Of a stretch of DNA of 48,304 nucleotides, positions 23,484 to 32,951 are shown piece after piece. Source of the stretch: Fidelibacterota bacterium (GTDB lineage: Bacteria; Pseudomonadota; Alphaproteobacteria; Rhodospirillales; Rhodospirillaceae). The position numbers and the translations under genes were made by a program. Where the stretch lies: the NCBI GenBank assembly GCA_947470105.1, contig CANISR010000006.1:1-48304 (forward strand), in the 5' to 3' direction. Within the stretch, counting starts at the first letter, position 1; every line of letters starts with the position of its first letter. The notes below the pieces were generated by a model. The model was not told where the DNA came from, did no database searches, and saw only the letters and a program-made list of their open reading frames with translations.

Positions 23484-24476
23484 ATGACAGGTAAACTCGT
23501 CACCGTATTCGGGGGTTCGGGCTTCATTGGACGCCATGTGGTGCGCCACCTGGCCGCCCGGGGCTGGCGCGTACGTCTGGCCGTGCGTGACATCGAACAG
23601 GCCGGCTTCCTTCGGCCCGCCGGCAACCTCGGCCAGATCTCGGCCGTGCCGACCACCATCACCAGCGACGCCAGCGTCGCGGCCGCCGTTAAAGGCGCCG
23701 ACGCGGTGATCAATCTGGTGGGCGTGCTCTATGAGCGAGGCAAGCGCACGTTCCAGGCGCTGCATGTGGACGGCGCGCGCCGCATCGCCGCAGCCGCCAA
23801 GGCCGCGGGCGCCACTCATCTGATTCACGTCTCGGCGCTGGGCGCGGATGCAGCCTCGCCGTCGAAGTACGCGCGCAGCAAGGCGGCCGGCGAAGCCGCG
23901 GTGCATGGCGCGTTCCCGGGCGCCACGATCCTGCGTCCGAGTGTCGTGTTCGGCTCCGAGGACCGTTTCTTCAACATGTTCGGCGCCATGGCGCAGATTT
24001 CGCCGGTGCTGCCCTATTTCACCAATACCGTCCCCCACGCTCCGGGCGGCGGCGGATCTAAATTCCAGCCGGTCTATGTCGGCGACGTTGCCGAAGCCAT
24101 TGTCGGCGCCGTGTCCGGCGAAGCCCACGCCGGCCGTACCTATGAATTGAGCGGCCCCAAGGTTTACGACATGAAGGAGATTCTCCAGATCGTGAACCGC
24201 GAGACCATGCGCAAGTGCCAGATCTGGGGCATGCCCTATCTGATCGCGCACATAAACGCGGTGTTCCTGCAGTTCCTGCCGACACCGTTGCTGACGCCGG
24301 ATCAGGTCAAGTTGTTGAAGCTGGGCAGCGTCGCCTCGGGCCGCGCACCGGGCCTTGAGGCGTTCGGCATCACGCCGACGCCGGTCGAGCTGATCGTGCC
24401 GACGTATCTGAAGCGCTTCCGCCCGGTGCAACAGACCAAGAAAATCCGCTCCGCCGGTAAACTGCCGGCGGCCTAG
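23484..24476 (+). CDS. NDUFA9-like NAD(P)-binding protein (complex I-associated SDR family)
   Basis: A 330-residue atypical SDR. It opens MTGKLVTVFGGSGFIGRHVV, with the dinucleotide loop GGSGFIG at residues 10-16. The start at 23484 fits family length, although the frame is open from 23346. Further marks are VINLVGVLYERGKRTFQALH, HVSALGADAASPSKYARSKAAGE and LRPSVVFGSEDRFFN, typical of the NDUFA9 group, in which the catalytic Tyr/Lys pair is often retained but the protein binds NADPH structurally. In alphaproteobacteria the gene commonly lies beside uppP and gltBD, as here. Role: accessory subunit or assembly factor of respiratory complex I, or a quinone-related reductase; not settled by sequence. 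Confidence 0.85.
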   Translation: MTGKLVTVFGGSGFIGRHVVRHLAARGWRVRLAVRDIEQAGFLRPAGNLGQISAVPTTITSDASVAAAVKGADAVINLVGVLYERGKRTFQALHVDGARRIAAAAKAAGATHLIHVSALGADAASPSKYARSKAAGEAAVHGAFPGATILRPSVVFGSEDRFFNMFGAMAQISPVLPYFTNTVPHAPGGGGSKFQPVYVGDVAEAIVGAVSGEAHAGRTYELSGPKVYDMKEILQIVNRETMRKCQIWGMPYLIAHINAVFLQFLPTPLLTPDQVKLLKLGSVASGRAPGLEAFGITPTPVELIVPTYLKRFRPVQQTKKIRSAGKLPAA

Positions 24477-24477
24477 A

Positions 24478-24521
24478 GCGCCGTTCAGAAAAGTGGGAAC
24501 CGGTTTTCTAAAAAACGACGC
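24478..24521 (+). repeat. extragenic hairpin repeat, copy 1
   Basis: It begins one base after the TAG of the NDUFA9-like gene. The inner stem AGAAAA/TTTTCT (24487-24492 with 24504-24509) encloses loop GTGGGAACCGG. The outer arms GCGcCGTT and AACGaCGC (24478-24485 with 24514-24521) pair apart from one mismatch. Copy 2 lies at 43762-43803 with the same architecture and a nearly identical loop. Similar elements are common between genes in alphaproteobacterial genomes. Confidence 0.65.
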
Positions 24522-24535
24522 GACAGAACAGGAAT

Positions 24536-25396
24536 CTAAAGCTCGATCGCGCCGTAGGCGAGGACGAGCACCGCGGTCCCTACAAGCAGCCGGTAAACCG
24601 CGAACGGCGTGAAGCTGGAACGCTTGAGCCACGTCATCAACGTGGCCAGCGACGCCAACGCCATCACGAAACTCACACCGCCGGCGATGAGATCGGTGCG
24701 TCCGAATTCAATCGGTGCGCCGCTGCCGTGGGCATCGATGAGGGTTTTCGCGAGCATTCCGATCAGCGGCAATGCCGCGGAGAGCATGGACAAGCGCACC
24801 GCTTCGTCACGCTCGTAACCCAGCAGGCGTCCGACCGTGACCGGCGCACCGGCGCTGCGCATATGCGGGAACAGCGCGATGGCCTGCGCCAGCCCTAAAA
24901 GCACGGCATCGGCAAAGGTCGCGTGATCGACGCGCTTGACCGTCATGCTCATGCGGTCGAGGACGAGAAGCGACGCCCCGCCGCCAACGCTCAACCAGCC
25001 GATCCAGATCAGGGACTCGGCAGCGTCACCGGCATAACGGTCGATTACGAACATCAACGCGGCCGTGGCAATGCCCGCCACCAGAATCTGGGCGGCGAGC
25101 CGCGCGCCGGGGTCCCGCTTTCCTTTGGCGGCACGGACGACGCCGGCGGCCATATCGAACAGGTCGGACCAGAAGTAGGCCAGCAAAGCCAGGATCACGC
25201 CGCCTTGGGCGGCCACAGCCGATACGGCCGTGGGCAGCGGCCAATTCGTAAATGCGGCCAAAAGGGCGAAATGGGCTGAAACCCCGACGGGGAAGACCGC
25301 CGCCAAACCCTGCAGCACTGCGAACACAACAGCTTGCGTCAGCGCCACGCGTGTACACCCATCCCTTGTCCCTAAGTCCTTATACCACCGAGGCAT
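24536..25396 (-). CDS. UppP/BacA-family membrane protein lacking catalytic glutamates
   Basis: A 286-residue polytopic protein with the overall pattern of undecaprenyl-diphosphatase. The first signature, normally (E/Q)GLTEFLPVSSTGH, reads QGLAAVFPVGVSAH (residues 29-42): the second, essential glutamate is alanine and the Ser-Ser pair is disrupted. The second signature, normally PGVSRSGAT, reads PHMRSAGAP near residue 195. Residues between and after (LLGYERDEAVRLSML) remain UppP-like. The ATG at 25396 gives a hydrophilic N-terminal extension; a GTG at 25348 preceded by GGATGG would give the usual family start. The protein is probably expressed but not a normal pyrophosphatase. It lies divergent from gltD and convergent with the NDUFA9-like gene. 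Confidence 0.75.
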   Translation of the reverse strand: MPRWYKDLGTRDGCTRVALTQAVVFAVLQGLAAVFPVGVSAHFALLAAFTNWPLPTAVSAVAAQGGVILALLAYFWSDLFDMAAGVVRAAKGKRDPGARLAAQILVAGIATAALMFVIDRYAGDAAESLIWIGWLSVGGGASLLVLDRMSMTVKRVDHATFADAVLLGLAQAIALFPHMRSAGAPVTVGRLLGYERDEAVRLSMLSAALPLIGMLAKTLIDAHGSGAPIEFGRTDLIAGGVSFVMALASLATLMTWLKRSSFTPFAVYRLLVGTAVLVLAYGAIEL

Positions 25397-25613
25397 TCCC
25401 GGCCAAAGACCTTGTTCGATGAAGAATTTAGTACAGGATTTGTTACTAATTTATCTTCCGTTGTATCGAAAAGGCTGTCGGTTGCTATTCCCCTCACCAA
25501 TAGAGCGACAAATAACGACAGCATTTATGACCTATATGCGGATTTCGTCTGGTTTGGCCTGGAATTGCTCTGTAAGTACGGTTTTTCGCCTGTCCGCAAT
25601 GAATGGTCACGCC

Positions 25614-27092
25614 ATGTCCACAGAGTCCGGCCAAAAGCCGCGCGATATGCTCCAGTTCCTCCGCCTTGAGGCGGAAGGCCCGGCGAAACGCGACGCCACG
25701 GCGCGCCGCAAGGACTTCGGCGAGATTTATAAGGCCTGGCCCGAAGCCGACGCCGGCGACCAGGCGTCGCGCTGCGAACAATGCGGCATCCCGTTTTGCC
25801 AGGTGCACTGCCCGGTCCAGAACAACATCCCCGACTGGCTCAAACTGGCCGCCGAAGGCCGGCTACAGGAAGCCTATGAGGTGTCTTCGGCCACCAACAA
25901 CATGCCCGAGATCTGCGGCCGCATCTGCCCGCAGGACCGCCTGTGTGAAGGCTCCTGCGTACTGGAGCAATCCAAGCACGGCGCCGTAACCATCGGCGCG
26001 GTAGAGAAGTTCATCACCGACACCGCCTGGGAAAAGGGCTGGGTGAAGCCGGTGACGCCGGCGCAGGACCTGGACACCTCGGTGGGCATCATCGGCGCGG
26101 GGCCCGGCGGGCTCGCGGCGGCGGAGGAGTTGCGCAAGCTTGGCCACAAGGTCGAGATCTACGACCGCTACGATCGGGCAGGCGGGCTGCTGATTTACGG
26201 CATCCCGAACTTCAAGCTCGAAAAGGAAGTGGTGCAGCGGCGCTCCGATCTGCTGAAGCGCGCCGGCGTGGTCTTCCACCACAATGTCGATGTGGGCAAG
26301 ACCATCAGCTTCGCCGACCTGCGGAAAAAGCATCATGCCGTGCTGATCGCGACCGGCGTCTACAAGGCCCGCTCCCTGGCGTGCCCCGGCGTTGGCGCAG
26401 CGGGCGTGTTCCCCGCCATGAGCTATCTCACCGCTTCCAACCGCAAGGATCTCGGCGATACGGTCCCCGCGTTCGACAGCGGCGAACTCAATGCCGCCGG
26501 CAAGAATGTCGTCGTCATCGGCGGCGGCGACACCGCCATGGATTGCGTGCGCACCGCCATCCGCCAGGGCGCGAAATCGGTGAAGTGCCTGTACCGCCGC
26601 GACCGGGACAACATGCCGGGCTCGCAGCGCGAGGTCACCAATGCCATCGAGGAAGGCGTCGAGTTCCTGTGGCTGTCGGCGCCTGAAGCCGTACTCCATG
26701 ACGCCGACAACACCGTCACCGGCGTGCGCGCCGTGCGCATGCGCCTCGGCACGCCCGATCCGTCGGGCCGCGCCAAGCCGGAAGAAATCGAAGGGTCGCA
26801 ATTCGTGGCGCCCGCGGACATGGTGATCGAAGCCCTGGGCTTCGACCCCGAGGACGTGCCGGTCCTGTTCGGCGAGACCGCCCTGGGCCTGACCCGCTGG
26901 GGCACGTTGAAAACCGACTTCCGCACCCTGATGACCACCATGGACGGCGTGTTCGCCTGCGGCGACATCGTACGCGGCGCGTCGCTGGTGGTGTGGGCGA
27001 TCCGCGATGGCCGCGACGTCAGCGCCAGTATCCACCGCTATTTGCAAACATCAGAAGCCACGCAGACTCGTCCTTTGCGTCAGGCATCGTGA
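25614..27092 (+). CDS. gltD: glutamate synthase small subunit (NADPH)
   Basis: A 492-residue protein. The N-terminal cysteine-rich domain carries CEQCGIPFCQVHCP and CGRICPQDRLCEGSC for two 4Fe-4S clusters. FAD binding is at GAGPGGLAAAEEL and NADPH binding at GGGDTAMDCVRT, and the C-terminal DGVFACGDIVRGASLVVWAI closes the FAD site. It supplies electrons to GltB for conversion of glutamine and 2-oxoglutarate into two glutamates. I choose ATG 25614 (MSTESGQKPRDM); ATG 25599, five codons upstream, is possible and neither has a clear ribosome site. It stands 10 bases before gltB, in the order gltD-gltB. The 217-base upstream spacer is AT-rich; I found no convincing promoter there. Confidence 0.96.
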   Translation: MSTESGQKPRDMLQFLRLEAEGPAKRDATARRKDFGEIYKAWPEADAGDQASRCEQCGIPFCQVHCPVQNNIPDWLKLAAEGRLQEAYEVSSATNNMPEICGRICPQDRLCEGSCVLEQSKHGAVTIGAVEKFITDTAWEKGWVKPVTPAQDLDTSVGIIGAGPGGLAAAEELRKLGHKVEIYDRYDRAGGLLIYGIPNFKLEKEVVQRRSDLLKRAGVVFHHNVDVGKTISFADLRKKHHAVLIATGVYKARSLACPGVGAAGVFPAMSYLTASNRKDLGDTVPAFDSGELNAAGKNVVVIGGGDTAMDCVRTAIRQGAKSVKCLYRRDRDNMPGSQREVTNAIEEGVEFLWLSAPEAVLHDADNTVTGVRAVRMRLGTPDPSGRAKPEEIEGSQFVAPADMVIEALGFDPEDVPVLFGETALGLTRWGTLKTDFRTLMTTMDGVFACGDIVRGASLVVWAIRDGRDVSASIHRYLQTSEATQTRPLRQAS

Positions 27093-27102
27093 GGGTATGG
27101 CC

Positions 27103-30100
27103 ATGAACGAAATCCGTCCCGAGACCGGCGAAGAGTTCGTCGCCAATTACCGCGCCAATGTCGATAAGCTTACGGCCGCCCACGCCTACGATCCGGCGCA
27201 GGAGCATGACGCCTGCGGCGTCGGCATGGTGGTGTCCGTCACCGGCAAACCGCGCCGCGACGTGGTGGAGGCCGGCATCGACGCGCTGAAGGTGCTGTAT
27301 CACCGCGGGGCCGTGGACGCCGATGGCAAGACCGGCGACGGCGCCGGCATCCATCTCGAAGTGCCCCAGGATTTCTTCCGCGAACATGTGACCAGCACCG
27401 GGCACATCCTGCCGGAGCAGGAAATCCTGTGCGTCGGCCAGGTGTTCCTGCCCAAGACCGATCTCGGCGCCCAGGAAATCTGCCGCACCATCGTCGAAAG
27501 CGAAGTCTTGAGCGCCGGCTACTACATTTACGGCTGGCGTCAGGTGCCGGTGGACATCTCCATCATCGGCGAAAAGGCCAACGCCACCCGGCCCGAGATC
27601 GAACAGATCATGATCGCCAACCGCCGCGGGCTGTCGGGCGACGACCTCGAACGCAATCTCTACGTCGTGCGCCGCCGTATCGAGAAGCGCGTGCAGGAAG
27701 AGCATATCCGCGAATTCTACATCTGCTCCTTCTCCAGCCGCTCGATCATCTACAAGGGGATGTTTCTCGCCGAGCAATTGACCTCGTTCTATCCCGACCT
27801 CTTGGACCCGCGCTTCATCTCAAGCTTTGCGATCTATCACCAGCGCTATTCCACTAACACCTTTCCCACCTGGCATTTGGCGCAGCCGTTCCGCATGCTC
27901 GCCCACAACGGCGAGATCAACACGCTGCTCGGCAACGTCAACTGGATGAAGGCGCATGAATGCCGCCTCGACCATCCGCTGTTCGGCGACGCCATCGAGG
28001 ACGTGAAGCCCATCATCCAGCCGGGCGGTTCGGATTCGGCGACCCTCGATAACGTGTTCGAGCTGATGTGCCGCGCGGGTCGCAGCGCCCCGATGGCCAG
28101 GTGTTTGCTGGTGCCCGAGAGCATCAGCCAGAACGCCGACATGCCCGAGCCCCACCGCAATCTGTTCGGCTACTGCAATGCTGTGATGGAACCCTGGGAC
28201 GGTCCCGGCGCCATGTGCGCCACCGACGGCCGCTGGGTCATCGGCTATATGGACCGCAACGGCCTGCGGCCCATGCGCTACACCCTCACGGATGATGGAC
28301 TGCTGATCGTGGGTTCCGAGACCGGAATGGTGCGCATCGAAAGTGCGCGCGTGGTCGAAAAGGGCCGCGTCGGTCCCGGCCAGATGATCGGCGTCGACCT
28401 CAAGGAAGGAAAGTTCTTCCACGACCGCGAACTCAAGGACAACCTCGCCGCCAAGCAGCCGTTCGGCCAATGGGTTCAGAACACCACGCACCTGGACGCC
28501 ATCGCCAAATCCGCCAAGCGCCCTGCGAGCGCACTATCCAAAGAGGACCTGCTGCGCCGCCAGGCGGCGTACGGCCTCACCCTCGAGGATATGGAACTGA
28601 TCCTGCAGCCCATGGTGATGGACGCCAAGGAAGCCATCGGCTCCATGGGCGACGACACGCCGCTGGCGGTGCTGTCGGATAATTACCGCGGCCTGCACCA
28701 TTTCTTCCGGCAGAACTTCAGCCAGGTGACCAACCCGCCGATCGATTCTTTGCGCGAGCGCCGGGTCATGAGCCTCAACACCCGCCTCGGCAACCTCGGC
28801 AACATCCTCGACGAGTCGCCCGAGCAGTGCGAGATCCTGCAATTGTCGAGCCCGATGCTGACGGCGACCCAGTTCGCCGCCATGCGGAAATACATGGGCG
28901 ACACGGCCGGCGAGGTCGATTGCACCTTCGAGGCCACCAATGGACAAGCGGGCGGCGGCGACAACGCCCTGCGCCACGCGCTCCTGCGCATCCAGAACGA
29001 AGCCGAGGAAGCAGTGCGCGCCGGCAAGCGCCACCTCATCCTGTCCGACGAGGCCATCGGCGCCACCCGCGCCGCCATCCCCATGATCCTGGCGGCGGGC
29101 GCGGTGCACACCCACCTCATCCGCCAGAAGCTGCGCACGTTCTGCTCGCTCAACGTGCGCACCGGCGAATGCCTGGATGTGCAGTATTTCGCTGTGATGA
29201 TCGGCGTCGGCGCCACCAGCGTGAACGCTTACCTGACCGAAGAAGCCATCGCCGACCGTCACCGCCGCGGCCTGTTCGGTGACATGGCGCTCGACGACTG
29301 TATCAAGCGCTACCAGAAGTCCATCGGCGAAGGCCTGCTCAAGGTCATGTCCAAGATGGGTATCGCCGTCATCAGCTCCTATCGCGGGGGCTACAACTTC
29401 GAAGCCGTCGGCCTGTCGCGCTCCATGGTCGCGGAATTCTTCCCCGGCATGACCTCGCGCATCTCCGGCATCGGCCTGGCGGGTGTGCAGAAGAAAGTCC
29501 TGGAGCAGCACGCCAAGGCGTTCCGTGCGGGCGCCGTCACCCTGCCCGTCGGCGGCTTCTATCGCTACCGGGCGAAGTCAGGCGAAGCCCATGGCCACGA
29601 CGGACGCCTGATCCATCTGCTGCAGACCGCGGTCGAGAAAGACGCCTACGCTGTCTACCTCAAATACTCCGAAGGCATCCGCAAGCTGCCGCCCATCTGG
29701 CTGCGCGACCTGCTGGACTTCCGCAAGGCGACCAAGCCCATCTCGCCGGAACAGGTGGAATCCACCACCGAGATCCGCAAGCGCTTCGTCACACCCGGCA
29801 TGTCCCTGGGCGCCCTGGGGCCTGAGGCCCACGGCACGCTCAACATCGCCATGAATCGTATCGGCGCCAAGTCGGACTCCGGCGAAGGCGGCGAAGTGCG
29901 CGCGCGCTACAAGCCCGCGCCCAACGGCGACAACGCCAACTCGGCCATCAAACAGATCGCCTCCGGCCGGTTCGGCGTCACCGCTGAATACCTCAACCAA
30001 TGCCGCGAGATCGAAATCAAGGTCGCCCAGGGCGCCAAACCCGGTGAAGGCGGCCAGTTGCCCGGCTTCAAGGTGACGGTGGAGATCGCCGCCCTGCGCC

Positions 30101-31671
30101 ATGCCACGCCCGGCGTGATGTTGATTTCGCCGCCGCCGCACCACGACATCTACTCCATCGAAGACCTGGCGCAGCTGATCTACGACCTCAAGCAGATCAA
30201 TCCCAAAGCGCGGGTATGCGTGAAGCTGGTGGCCCGCACCGGCATCGGCACCATTGCCGCCGGTGTCGCCAAAGCCAACGCTGACGTCATTCTCATCTCC
30301 GGCCACTCCGGTGGCACAGGCGCCTCGCCCCAGACCTCCATCAAGTTCGCGGGACTGCCCTGGGAAATGGGCCTGACCGAAGTGCATCAGGTGCTGACCT
30401 TGAACCGCCTGCGTCACCGCGTGCTCTTGCGCACCGACGGCGGCATCAAGACCGGCCGCGACGTGGTTATCGCCGCCATGATGGGCGCCGAGGAATTCGG
30501 CATCGGCACATCGTCCCTGGTGGCCATGGGCTGCATCATGGTGCGTCAGTGCCATTCCAACACCTGCCCGGTGGGCGTTTGCACCCAGAACCCCGACCTG
30601 CGCGCGCGCTTCACCGGCACGCCGGAGAAGGTGGTCAACCTGTTCAGCTTCATCGCCGAGGAGGTGCGCGACATCCTGGCGAGCCTGGGCTTCAAATGCC
30701 TGGACGACGTCATCGGTCGCACCGACCTGCTGCACCAGGTCAGCCGGGGTGCTGCGCACCTGGACGATCTCGACTTGAACCCGCTGCTGGTTCAGCCGGA
30801 CGCCGGCGGCCTGCCCACGCGTAACGCCGTCAAAGGCCGCAACGAAGTGGCGCCGACCCTGGACGAACAGATGATCGCCGACGCCAAGCCGATGCTGGAG
30901 GAAGGCGAGAAGATGCAGCTCACCTACAACGTGCGCAATGTGCACCGCGCGGTGGGCACCAAGCTGTCCCATATGATCGTCAAGAAATACGGCATGACCG
31001 GACTGCAACCGGGCCACATCACCGTGCGCCTGCGCGGCTCCTGCGGCCAGTCCTTGGCGGCCTTCGCCGTGCAGGGCCTCAAGATCGAGGTCTGGGGTGA
31101 CGCCAACGATTACGTGGGCAAGGGTTTGTCAGGCGGCTCCATCGTCATTCGCCCCACCACCTCGTCTACCTATAAGTGGAGCGACAACACCATCATCGGC
31201 AACACCGTGCTGTACGGCGCCACCTCCGGCCGCCTGTTCGCCGCCGGCCAGGCCGGTGAACGGTTCTGCGTGCGTAACTCCGGCGCCGTGACCGTCATCG
31301 AAGGCTGCGGCTCCAATGCCTGCGAATATATGACCGGCGGTGTGGCGGTGATCCTGGGCCGGGTGGGCGCCAACTTCGGCGCCGGCATGACCGGCGGAAT
31401 GGCCTTCGTCTACGACCGCGACGACCAGTTTGCCCACCGCATCAACCCCGACAGCGTCATCTATCAGCGCATCGAAGTGGGCCACTACGAAACCCAGTTG
31501 CGCAACCTGGTGATGGAACACCACCGGGAGACCTCGTCACCCCTGGCGGAGCAGCTCCTGGTCAATTGGGACCGGGAAGCCCGCCACTTCTGGCAGGTGG
31601 TGCCGAAAGAGATGCTCGAACGTCTTGAGGTGCCCGTCACACGCGATGTGGCGGCGAAATTGAAGGCCTAA
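27103..31671 (+). CDS. gltB: glutamate synthase large subunit
   Basis: A 1522-residue enzyme. The start is ATG 27103, because GAGGG lies seven bases before it; the ATG at 27097 touches the ribosome site. Cys38 in HDACGVGMVV is the amidotransferase nucleophile, exposed after removal of a 37-residue propeptide. The type II glutaminase domain reaches about 430, followed by the central domain and the FMN/synthase domain with LISGHSGGTGASPQ. The 3Fe-4S cysteines are in MGCIMVRQCHSNTCPVGVC, and the right-handed beta-helix domain carries GNTVLYGATSGRLFAAGQ and GGVAVILGRVGANFGAGM. With GltD it is the main route of ammonium into glutamate after glutamine synthetase. The gene ends at a strong terminator shared with argD. 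Confidence 0.98.
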   Translation: MNEIRPETGEEFVANYRANVDKLTAAHAYDPAQEHDACGVGMVVSVTGKPRRDVVEAGIDALKVLYHRGAVDADGKTGDGAGIHLEVPQDFFREHVTSTGHILPEQEILCVGQVFLPKTDLGAQEICRTIVESEVLSAGYYIYGWRQVPVDISIIGEKANATRPEIEQIMIANRRGLSGDDLERNLYVVRRRIEKRVQEEHIREFYICSFSSRSIIYKGMFLAEQLTSFYPDLLDPRFISSFAIYHQRYSTNTFPTWHLAQPFRMLAHNGEINTLLGNVNWMKAHECRLDHPLFGDAIEDVKPIIQPGGSDSATLDNVFELMCRAGRSAPMARCLLVPESISQNADMPEPHRNLFGYCNAVMEPWDGPGAMCATDGRWVIGYMDRNGLRPMRYTLTDDGLLIVGSETGMVRIESARVVEKGRVGPGQMIGVDLKEGKFFHDRELKDNLAAKQPFGQWVQNTTHLDAIAKSAKRPASALSKEDLLRRQAAYGLTLEDMELILQPMVMDAKEAIGSMGDDTPLAVLSDNYRGLHHFFRQNFSQVTNPPIDSLRERRVMSLNTRLGNLGNILDESPEQCEILQLSSPMLTATQFAAMRKYMGDTAGEVDCTFEATNGQAGGGDNALRHALLRIQNEAEEAVRAGKRHLILSDEAIGATRAAIPMILAAGAVHTHLIRQKLRTFCSLNVRTGECLDVQYFAVMIGVGATSVNAYLTEEAIADRHRRGLFGDMALDDCIKRYQKSIGEGLLKVMSKMGIAVISSYRGGYNFEAVGLSRSMVAEFFPGMTSRISGIGLAGVQKKVLEQHAKAFRAGAVTLPVGGFYRYRAKSGEAHGHDGRLIHLLQTAVEKDAYAVYLKYSEGIRKLPPIWLRDLLDFRKATKPISPEQVESTTEIRKRFVTPGMSLGALGPEAHGTLNIAMNRIGAKSDSGEGGEVRARYKPAPNGDNANSAIKQIASGRFGVTAEYLNQCREIEIKVAQGAKPGEGGQLPGFKVTVEIAALRHATPGVMLISPPPHHDIYSIEDLAQLIYDLKQINPKARVCVKLVARTGIGTIAAGVAKANADVILISGHSGGTGASPQTSIKFAGLPWEMGLTEVHQVLTLNRLRHRVLLRTDGGIKTGRDVVIAAMMGAEEFGIGTSSLVAMGCIMVRQCHSNTCPVGVCTQNPDLRARFTGTPEKVVNLFSFIAEEVRDILASLGFKCLDDVIGRTDLLHQVSRGAAHLDDLDLNPLLVQPDAGGLPTRNAVKGRNEVAPTLDEQMIADAKPMLEEGEKMQLTYNVRNVHRAVGTKLSHMIVKKYGMTGLQPGHITVRLRGSCGQSLAAFAVQGLKIEVWGDANDYVGKGLSGGSIVIRPTTSSTYKWSDNTIIGNTVLYGATSGRLFAAGQAGERFCVRNSGAVTVIEGCGSNACEYMTGGVAVILGRVGANFGAGMTGGMAFVYDRDDQFAHRINPDSVIYQRIEVGHYETQLRNLVMEHHRETSSPLAEQLLVNWDREARHFWQVVPKEMLERLEVPVTRDVAAKLKA

Positions 31672-31677
31672 AAAATC

Positions 31678-31707
31678 GGGGCCGGAGAAATTCTCCGGCC
31701 CCTTTTT
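31678..31707. terminator. bidirectional terminator between gltB and argD
   Basis: A perfect 12-base-pair stem GGGGCCGGAGAA/TTCTCCGGCCCC (31678-31702, single-base centre) is followed by five T on the plus strand (31703-31707). On the other side a run of A (31670-31675) gives a T run when read from argD. It therefore serves both convergent genes. Confidence 0.92.
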
Positions 31708-31708
31708 C

Positions 31709-32911
31709 TTACGCCATCTCCGCCAGCACTCGATCCAGGATCGCCAGCCCACGCTCCACCTCGCCGGCGTTGATATTCAGCGCGGGCATGAAGCGCAAAG
31801 CATTGGGCCTGGGAGCGTTGATGAGCAGGCCCATGTCGCGGGCGCGCTCCACTACCTTGACCGCATTGGCCTTCGGCAATTCCAGCGCCAGCAACAGGCC
31901 GCGGCCACGGACCTCGCCCAGGTCGTATTTCACCGACAGGCGCCGCAGGCCGCCGGCCAATTGAATGCTGCGCTCGTCCACCGTCCGCAGGAATGCCGGC
32001 TTGCTGATCTCATCCACAACGGCGCAACCCACCGCAGTCATAAGCGGGTTGCCGTTGAAGGTGCCGCCCTGGTCGCCCGCCTCGAAGCAGCACACCTCGT
32101 CCCGCGCCAGGAGGGCGGCGAGCGGCACGCCGCCGCCGAGCCCTTTGCCCAGGGTCATGATGTCCGGCTGGATGCCCGCCGGCTGGAAGGCGAACATCTT
32201 GCCGGTACGGCCCACGCCCGTCTGCACCTCGTCCAGGATCAAAAGCACACCGCGGGACGCGGTGAGTGCGCGCAGCTCCTTGAGGTACCTGTCGGTGGCC
32301 GAGAACACCCCGGCCTCGCCCTGGATCGGCTCGATCATCACCGCCACCGTGTTATCGGTGATGGCGGCCTCGATGGCCGCCATGTCGTTGAGCGGCACTT
32401 TGGTGAAGCCTTCGACCTTGGGCGGGAACAGCGTCTCCCACTGCGGTTTGCCTGACGCCGCCATGCAGGCCAGCGTGCGGCCATGAAAGCCGTGCTCCAG
32501 CGTAATGATTCCATTGGCGCCGTTCTTGCGCGTGGCGCCCCACTTGCGGGCGAGCTTGATGGCGCCTTCGTTGGCCTCGGCGCCGCTGTTGGCGAAGAAC
32601 ACCTTGTCCAGGCCGCTGTGCACCGCGAGCTTGTCGGCGAGGCGCATCATCGGCTCGTTGTAGAAGGCCGGGCTGCAGTTGATGAGCTTGGACGCCTGGT
32701 ACACCAGGGCGCCGGTCACCACCGGTGAGCAATGCCCGAGGCAATTCACTGCCCAGCCCTGGACGAAGTCGAGATAGCGCTTGCCCGCATGGTCCGTCAG
32801 CCACGAACCGCGGCCCGACACGAACAGGATGTCGGGACGGGTCGTGATCTCCATCAACGAAGTGGACGGAGAAAATGCGGGATCGGGCAGAAGCTGCGAA
32901 AGGGCGGCCAT
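31709..32911 (-). CDS. argD: acetylornithine aminotransferase (class III PLP enzyme)
   Basis: A 400-residue class III aminotransferase. Visible marks are KVFFANSGAEANEGAIKLARKW (PLP phosphate cup), the aromatic-stacking segment EHGFHGRT, LLILDEVQTGVGRTGKMFAF with the PLP-binding Asp, the Schiff-base lysine in DIMTLGKGLGGGVP, and GDQGGTFNGNPL. ArgD converts N-acetylglutamate semialdehyde to N-acetylornithine in arginine synthesis and often also serves as the succinyl-diaminopimelate aminotransferase for lysine. No other arg gene is adjacent. The ATG at 32911 has AGGAGAG upstream. The 188-base leader holds an attenuator-like arrangement. A sister ornithine-type aminotransferase cannot be fully excluded. 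Confidence 0.88.
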   Translation of the reverse strand: MAALSQLLPDPAFSPSTSLMEITTRPDILFVSGRGSWLTDHAGKRYLDFVQGWAVNCLGHCSPVVTGALVYQASKLINCSPAFYNEPMMRLADKLAVHSGLDKVFFANSGAEANEGAIKLARKWGATRKNGANGIITLEHGFHGRTLACMAASGKPQWETLFPPKVEGFTKVPLNDMAAIEAAITDNTVAVMIEPIQGEAGVFSATDRYLKELRALTASRGVLLILDEVQTGVGRTGKMFAFQPAGIQPDIMTLGKGLGGGVPLAALLARDEVCCFEAGDQGGTFNGNPLMTAVGCAVVDEISKPAFLRTVDERSIQLAGGLRRLSVKYDLGEVRGRGLLLALELPKANAVKVVERARDMGLLINAPRPNALRFMPALNINAGEVERGLAILDRVLAEMA

Positions 32912-32951
32912 CGAACTCTCCTGAAGTGAGGAAGTGAGAAAGCCCGCCGGC

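Noticed and set aside
25555-25569. Possible sigma-54 site TGGCCTGGAATTGCT upstream of gltD
   Set aside because: The GG and GC elements are one base too close together for a -24/-12 promoter, and sigma-54 tolerates no spacing change; the CAC part of the consensus is also missing.
29578-31017. 479-codon minus-strand frame within gltB
   Set aside because: It is fully antisense to the conserved synthase domain of GltB, with no start signal and shadow-type composition.
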